Assembly: GCF_003369915.1 (NCBI RefSeq)
Contig: NW_022881614.1
Location: forward strand, 25,088,336 to 25,152,335
Origin: Drosophila miranda
Taxonomy: Eukaryota; Arthropoda; Insecta; Diptera; Drosophilidae
Direction: 5' to 3'
Length of the DNA stretch: 64,000 bases
Shown in pieces: positions 57,105 to 64,000 of this stretch; the stretch's first letter is position 1, and each line of letters begins with the position of its first letter. A model generated the notes under the pieces. The model worked only from the letters and a program-made list of their open reading frames with translations, made no database searches and was not told where the DNA came from. The position numbers and the translations under genes were made by a program.

Positions 57105-58784
57105 TTTGCCTTGGCGTTCACGCGAACACGAAAAAAGTCGAGAAAAATGCGTTCCCGACGAAACCGATTAAGAGATCAATGCCAATGCTCACAGTTCACA
57201 AGTTCACGAAAAATAGTTACAAAAACGCTCCGAAAACCGTTCGATCTAAATGCCTATGTACGAGTTGTGGCTATTGAAACGACACTGGACGACTAGCCTC
57301 CTCTGACGACACACAACAAAATAATCATAACAAAAGCCAACTCGATGGGGGGGAGTCTGCCCCAGAGGGTGGGTACGGGTAATATTTTTGTCAATAGCCT
57401 CCGCCAACAATTGAATGGAAATGGTAAAGAGAGAGAGAGCGAGAGAGCAGAACAGCAGAGCCCATAAATAAGCAAATAAAACGTAATGACTAAGAGAAAA
57501 TGTGGAAAATGTGTTGTTTGGTTCCGCGGCGGGGGAGAGGGGGTCGGTCTCCCCCACTTTAATGTCCCCCTGGAGTGCAGCAAGGACTAAATGGAAATGT
57601 TCAAGTAGATCCCTGTGAATGGGACAAAGGATAATGAAACGTTCTACCAGAAAACATCAAAAGTGGCTTAGAATGTGGTGACCAAAGAAGGGGGAAACTG
57701 TTGAGATGGTCTAAGGATGAATTATGAAGCAGAAGTTACGGAAATTACGAAGAAATGGTTAGTTTTTGGATGATCTTTGAGCATATTGGGGAATGCTGTT
57801 AAAGATTCTGATTCCAAAGAAAGATGAGAAAGATTCTATCAAAGGCTGTGTATTCTTCGGACCGAAAAGTAAGTCTCGCCAAAGACTGTGTATTTTGCTA
57901 TTGGATGCTGTGGACCGACTTCGCTGCCCAAGGCATTGACGAGCCGAGACGAAGCTGTGTAGGCATCGTGGCCGCCGTCAGAGGCGAAGGATAGCCCAAA
58001 AGAGAATTGAAGCAATCGGTAGCCTTCGTCCCTTTGCGCGTCATGCAGTAGCACCCCTCAGTCGGCTTGCATTTCTGCCTGGCTTTGAAGGTGGACTTCT
58101 AAGGCCCCTCATGGCGATTAAATCACTCCGAATGGTAAGCTCTTTGGGGAATTTCTCTTCCTTCCTTTTTTTCCTGTGGCTAGATCCTAGAACGATTCCA
58201 TCGATTATAGACCAATTAAGAAACGCAAAAACCAACAAATATTCGAATTTCTGTTGGAAATTCCCCCTGAAGGCATTTAAAATTGTTGCTTTATTTATTT
58301 TTTTTGTTCGCCGCCCTATGCCCATGATTGACAGGACTTTCGGGGGCCGGGGCGGTGGCGGGCGAAAAGTTTCCTCCTCTGAGGAGTTTCCTTTTCTTTC
58401 GGGCCATTCTTTCACTGATTTTGGCTTTTACTTTCGATTTGGCTTTTGTATTTTGCGTGTATTTGCGCTGATTAGCACAGGGCGGGGGTGGGTGACAAAA
58501 GGGGGTGGGTGGGGGCTGGGAAAGAAATCAAATGTTGTCATTATTGACTGCCGCTTCCGTTTCGGTCTCTCGCTCTAATCTCTAGGGCTTCCAGGGAAAC
58601 AGAGAGAGTGACAGGGAGGGAGTCCTTGGTGTCCATGTAATTTCATGCAAATATTCTTCTTTTATTTATTAACAATTTCATTCGAACTAAGGGAACTAAA
58701 AACAAAAAACATTCAACAGTAAATATAAATTTTAACAGAAACAGAAACTAGGATTGTTGGAATGGGTGGATGGGAGAGCTGGAA
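57105..58784. other. Spacer between polo copies 1 and 2
   Basis: 1680 bp, repeated almost exactly at 60660-62341. It holds the 5' flank of copy 1 and the 3' UTR of copy 2, with AATAAA signals on the minus strand at 58671-58680. Short ORFs recur in both spacers but look non-coding. Confidence 0.6.
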
Positions 58785-60659
58785 TTAATCAAACATCTTC
58801 TCCAGCATTTTGCGAAGTTTTTCTTGGGCATAGCGTATCTTTAGGTACACATCTTTGGACACACCGTTCTCCGCGATGGTCGAGAAGCGATATGTGCGGA
58901 AGTTCTTCTCGCGATCGATGTACGTAATGGCACTCAGACGCGGGCAAAGAATGAGCTTCATGTGATCCGAGAAATTGAGCTGAAATGAGAATACTTTTGG
59001 GTAAAAGCCTAAAAGGGAGAGCTATATTTGTGTGGGGCTACCTGTACGGTGCCGTTGGTCAGATGCATGGCCACGGCACAGGTTGTGCGGAACCAGGAGT
59101 GCAAATGGGGCAGACGCGATACCTGGTCACTCTCGATGTTCACATTGTCGGCTCCAGCCATCACGAGATGCTCGATCATGTAGCGCTGGAAGTAGGACAG
59201 CAGCTTCATCTTCTTTTCCAGCGTCTTGCAGTAATCGCTCGTTGTCATGTAGCTCTCCTTTCAGTCCTTGTCTATATAGTGGACGTTCATGTGATTGGGA
59301 AGCAGAATCAGTTTGGTTGTGTCGTTGAACATAATGCCAATGCCCTCGTCGTAGAGCTGATAGCCGAAGCCGTACTTGTCGCTGTAGTCGACCCACTTGG
59401 ATATCCAGAAGAGCGGCTGTGCCGCAGGATCGGTATTCTCGTCCCCGAGATTGCCTGGCAGCAGGCACGGCTGTGGGCACGAGATGAATACACAATTCTC
59501 TTACGGAAACAAGTACAAACCTTCTTGTTGATCAGATGGGTGAGCTGCTGGTGCAAGCTCTCAATGTCGCTGCGGTAGTCCTCGTTGTGGCGGCACAGCT
59601 GGAATGAAGCAGTGATGGTGTCGTGCAGGTTGGCCTCCACCCTAACGCCGTTCATCTGCATCAGCGGCTGGCGATGAGTGGGGTCCCCGATGGTGTCGTT
59701 GAGGGCAATGCGCGGAGCCATGGCCAGGCAAGAGCTTGGCAAGGACGTTGGCACCCTCGAGCCCTTCAGGAAGTCGTAGTTCAGCAACTGGCCAATGGCT
59801 GGACGGCAGCTGGGGTCCGGCTGGAGCGTGGAGATCACCATATCCGCAGCGGGCTTTCGCAAGTAGGTGGGCACACGGTACTCGCACTTCTTGATCCTTG
59901 AGTAAGTGTCCTTCAGCGATTTGGTCTCGAACGGGGGTTGGCCCACCAACAGAGTGTACATGATGCAGCCAATGGACCATATGTCCACCTCGAACGAGTG
60001 CCACTTCTTGTTGAGAATCTCTGGGGCAACGTAGTTGGGGGTGCCGCACAGAGTCTTCTTGCGTTCGCCCTCGTACTCGATGCGTGTGGCCAGGCCAAAG
60101 TCGCCAATCTTCACGTGCAGCATATCGTTCAGGAACAGGTTTCCCAGCTTCAAGTCGCGATGGATGATGCACTTGTCGTGCAGATACTTGACGCCTTGGA
60201 CGATCTGGTAAATGTAGTAGCGGCACTCGTACTCCGTGATGCTTCTGCGGCGCTTGTGCAGCTCCATCAGCGACTGACGGGCAAAAGAGGCGGGTTGTCA
60301 TCCCTTATGCTATGCTGGATTCTCGGCGTACTTACCCGCTTCTTGCACAGCTCCAGGACAATGTATATGTTCTGGATATCCTCGAAATAGCTGTGGAACT
60401 TCACTATGTTCGGATGATTGAGACTACGGTGAATGGCGATCTCCTGAACCATCTTCTCCTTCTGGTGGTTGTTGATAATCAGCTTCTTTGATACGATTTT
60501 GCCGGCAAAAACATCGTCGGTCTCCACATCGATGATTTCGTAGCACTTGGCAAAGCCGCCCCTTCCAAAGAACCGCAAACGCTTGTACGTCCGGTGTAGC
60601 TTCGAGTCGTAGAGACTATCTGGTATATCTGTGTTTTTATCCTCCGGTTTTTCGGACAT
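58785..60659 (-). pseudogene. polo: polo-like kinase copy 2, nonsense in the polo-box domain
   Basis: Exons 60659-60336, 60273-59521, 59470-59042 and 58979-58785 would give 566 residues, close to the 576 of D. melanogaster Polo. The kinase domain is open, with LCGTPNY intact; a Gly to Trp change (NKKWHSF) and Met to Thr (VISTLQ) are private. TGA at 59261-59263 replaces a Gly codon at about residue 429, inside polo box 1, so the product would lack most of the PBD. Exon 4 still encodes the HMKLIL pincer motif and ends KMFD. The start (MSEKPEDK) matches Polo MAAKPEDK. Confidence 0.9.
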
Positions 60660-62341
60660 TTTGCCTTGGCGTTCACGCGAACACGAAAAAAGTCGAGAAA
60701 AATGCGTTCCCGACGAAACCGATTAAGAGATCAATGCCAATGCTCAGAGTTCACAAGTTCACGAAAAATAGTTACAAAAACGCTCCGAAAACCGTTCGAT
60801 CTAAATGCCTATGTACGAGTTGTGGCTATTGAAACGACACTGGACGACTAGCCTCCTCTGACGACACACAACAAAATAATCATAACAAAAGCCAACTCGA
60901 TGGGGGGGAGTCTGCCCCAGAGGGTGGGTACGGGTAATATTTTTGTCAATAGCCTCCTTCAACAATTGAATGGAAATGGTAAAGAGAGAGAGAGCGAGAG
61001 AGCAGAACAGCAGAGCCCATAAATAAGCAAATAAAACGTAATAACTAAGTGAAAATGTGGAAAATGTGTTGTTTGGTTCCGCGGCGGGGGAGGGGGGGTC
61101 GGTCTCCCCCACTTTAATGTCCCCCTGGAGTGCAGCAAGGACTAAATGGAAATGTTCAAGTAGATCCCTGTGAATGGGACAAAGGATAATGAAACGTTCT
61201 ACCAGAAAACATCAAAAGTGGCTTAGAATGTGGTGACCAAAGAAGGGGGAAACTGTTGAGATGGTCTAAGGATGAATTATGAAGCAGAAGTTACGGAAAT
61301 TACGAAGAAATGGTTAGTTTTTGGATGATCTTTGAGCATATTGGGGAATGCTGTTAAAGATTCTGATTCCAAAGAAAGATGAGAAAGATTCTATCAAAGG
61401 CTGTGTATTCTTCGGACCGAAAAGTAAGTCTCGCCAAAGACTGTGTATTTTGCTATTGGATGCTGTGGACCGACTTCGCTGCCCAAGGCATTGACGAGCC
61501 GAGACGAAGCTGTGTAGGCATCGTGGCCGCCGTCAGAGGCGAAGGATAGCCCAAAAGAGAATTGAAGCAATCGGTAGCCTTCGTACCTTTGCGCGTCATG
61601 CAGTAGCACCCCTCAGTCGGCTTGCATTTCTGCCTGGCTTTGAAGGTGGACTTCTAAGGCCCCTCATGGCGATTAAATCACTCCGAATGGTAAGCTCTTT
61701 GGGGAATTTCTCTTCCTTCCTTTTTTTCCTGTGGCTAGATCCTAGAACGATTCCATCGATTATAGACCAATTAAGAAACGCAAAAACCAACAAATATTCG
61801 AATTTCTGTTGGAAATTCCCCCTGAAGGCATTTAAAATTGTTGCTTTATTTATTTTTTTTGTTCGCCGCCCTATGCCCATGATTGACAGGACTTTCGGGG
61901 GGCCGGGGGCGGTGGCGGGCGAAAAGTTTCCTCCTCTGAGGAGTTTCCTTTTCTTTTGGGCCATTCTTTCACTGATTTTGGCTTTTACTTTCGATTTGGC
62001 TTTTGTATTTTGCGTGTATTTGCGCTGATTAGCACAGGGCGGGGGTGGGTGACAAAAGGGGGTGGGTGGGGGCTGGGAAAGAAATCAAATGTTGTCATTA
62101 TTGACTGCCGCTTCCGTTTCGGTCTCTCGCTCTAATCTCTAGGGCTTCCAGGGAAACAGAGAGAGAGAGAGGGAGGGAGTCCTTGGTGTCCATGTAATTT
62201 CATGCAAATATTCTTCTTTTATTTATTAACAATTTCATTCGAACTAAGGGAACTAAAAACAAAAAACATTCAACAGTAAATATAAATTTTAACAGAAACA
62301 GAAACTAGGATTGTTGGAATGGGTGGATGGGAGAGCTGGAA
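60660..62341. other. Spacer between polo copies 2 and 3
   Basis: Near-identical to 57105-58784. AATAAA signals for copy 3 lie on the minus strand at 62218-62227. Confidence 0.6.
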
Positions 62342-64000
62342 TTAATCAAACATCTTCTCCAGCATTTTGCGAAGTTTTTCTTGGGCATAGCGTATCTTTA
62401 GGTACACATCTTTGGACACACCGTTCTCCGCGATGGTCGAGAAGCGATATGTGCGGAAGTTCTTCTCGCGATCGATGTACGTAATGGCACTCAGACGCGG
62501 GCAAAGAATGAGCTTCATGTGATCCGAGAAATTGAGCTGAAATGAGGAATACTTTTGGGTAAAAGCCTAAAAGGGAGAGCTATATTTGTGTGGGGCTACC
62601 TGTACGGTGCCGTTGGTCAGATGCATGGCCACGGCACAGGTTGTGCGGAACCAGGAGTGCAAATGGGGCAGACGCGATACCTGGTCACTCTCGATGTTCA
62701 CATTGTCGGCTCCAGCCATCACGAGATGCTCGATCATGTAGCGCTGGAAGTAGGACAGCAGCTTCATCTTCTTTTCCAGCGTCTTGCAGTAATCGCTCGT
62801 TGTCATGTAGCTCTCCTTTCCGTCCTTGTCTATATAGTGGACGTTCATGTGATTGGGAAGCAGAATCAGTTTGGTTGTGTCGTTGAACATAATGCCAATG
62901 CCCTCGTCGCAGAGCTGATAGCCGAAGCCGTACTTGTCGCTGTAGTCGACCCACTTGGATATCCAGAAGAGCGGCTGTGCCGCAGGATCGGTATTCTCGT
63001 CCCCGAGATTGCCTGGCAGCAGGCACGGCTGTGGGCACGAGATGAATACACAATTCTCTTACGGAAACAAGTACAAACCTTCTTGTTGATCAGATGGGTG
63101 AGCTGCTGGTGCAAGCTCTCAATGTCGCTGCGGTAGTCCTCGTTGTGGCGGCACAGCTGGAATGAAGCAGTGATGGTGTCGTGCAGGTTGGCCTCCACCC
63201 TAACGCCGTTCATCTGCATCAGCGGCTGGCGATGAGTGGGGTCCCCGATGGTGTCGTTGAGGGCAATGCGCGGAGCCATGGCCAGGCAAGAGCTTGGCAA
63301 GGACGTTGGCACCCTCGAGCCCTTCAGGAAGTCGTAGTTCAGCAACTGGCCAATGGCTGGACGGCAGCTGGGGTCCGGCTGGAGCATGGAGATCACCATA
63401 TCCGCAGCGGGCTTTCGCAAGTAGGTGGGCACACGGTACTCGCACTTCTTGATCCTTGAGTAAGTGTCCTTCAGCGATTTGGTCTCGAACGGGGGTTGGC
63501 CCACCAACAGAGTGAACATGATGCAGCCAATGGACCATATGTCCACCTCGAACGAGTGCCCCTTCTTGTTGAGAATCTCTGGGGCAACGTAGTTGGGGGT
63601 GCCGCACAGAGTCTTCTTGCGTTCGCCCTCGTACTCGATGCGTGTGGCCAGGCCAAAGTCGCCAATCTTCACGTGCAGCATATCGTTCAGGAACAGGTTT
63701 CCCAGCTTCAAGTCGCGATGGATGATGCACTTGTCGTGCAGATACTTGACGCCTTGGACGATCTGGTAAATGTAGTAGCGGCACTCGTACTCCGTGATGC
63801 TTCTGCGGCGCTTGTGCAGCTCCATCAGCGACTGACGGGCAAAAGAGGCGGGTTGTCATCCCTTATGCTATGCTGGATTCTCGGCATACTTACCCGCTTC
63901 TTGCACAGCTCCAGGACAATGTATATGTTCTGGATATCCTCGAAATAGCTGTGGAACTTCACTATGTTCGGATGATTGAGACTACGGTGAATGGCGATCT
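62342..64000 (-). CDS. polo: polo-like kinase copy 3, open but cut by the window end
   Basis: Exons 62536-62342 (exon 4), 63028-62600 (exon 3), 63831-63079 (exon 2) and the end of exon 1 (63894 to beyond 64000). All visible coding sequence is open. Kinase motifs [15 protein letters not shown] and [11 protein letters not shown], the polo box 1 Trp ([10 protein letters not shown]) and the polo box 2 HMKLIL pincer are all present. One conservative change (Tyr to Phe, IMFTLLVGQ) is private. The full protein would be about 566 residues if exon 1 matches copy 2. This is the best candidate for a working copy. Donor and acceptor sites are canonical (GTAAGT, GTTTGT, GTAGCC; all AG). Confidence 0.9.

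Noticed and set aside
58111..58578. 155-codon plus-strand ORF in the polo spacer
   Set aside because: Low-complexity G-rich and hydrophobic translation, length not kept in the second spacer (a frame change), so probably non-coding.

Overview
The window is eukaryotic and almost certainly from a Drosophila species: DINE-1-like Helitrons with GTCY microsatellites, BEL/Pao and Ty3/Gypsy LTR retrotransposons, a Tc1/mariner relative, and short GT-AG introns in host genes clearly related to Drosophila polo. Dense nested TEs, broken host genes and tandem gene copies suggest heterochromatin or a degenerating Y or neo-Y, as in the obscura group. That placement is inference, not something the sequence proves.

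Layout. 1-20566 holds Gypsy-type sequence on the minus strand. An outer element (5' LTR 18244-20566, 3' LTR 2223-4558) is split by a second Gypsy family (5538-14772, 4-bp target duplication ACAA) inserted in its integrase. The second element's 5' LTR is itself interrupted by a DINE-1-like Helitron. A further internal region of the outer family continues at 1-2222 behind the shared LTR, so this is a tandem LTR-internal-LTR-internal array. 20664-36066 (+) holds two fused BEL/Pao copies (E1, E2). E1 is interrupted by an apparently intact Mag-like Gypsy element (25230-29769; 110-bp LTRs; one 1348-codon ORF; target duplication CGTAG). 36067-37019 is the 3' end of a PWP2 homologue with a frameshift. 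37020-45336 is a second BEL/Pao family (D, minus) in a tandemly duplicated segment; the second copy has collapsed to a solo LTR flanked by GTCGG. 45443-46452 is a frameshifted DD37E-type mariner transposase. 46831-53277 is a third copy of the first BEL family (E3), inverted relative to E2. A DINE-1-like element (53278-54384) closes that copy. Two exons of a Cys-loop ligand-gated channel gene follow (54976-55350). From 55535 to the window end are three tandem copies (period about 3.56 kb, minus strand) of a polo (PLK1) gene.

How the parts relate. The LTR elements are self-contained mobile units with gag-protease-RT-RNase H-integrase; only the Mag-like element looks fully coding. The polo copies differ in fate. 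The copy nearest the channel gene has lost polo box 2 and carries a new tail. The middle copy has a nonsense codon in the polo-box domain. The last copy is open across everything visible. The most unusual signal is a RING-H2 zinc finger encoded at the 5' end of gag in both Gypsy families, with identical metal-ligand spacing and followed in both by an in-frame stop before the rest of gag.
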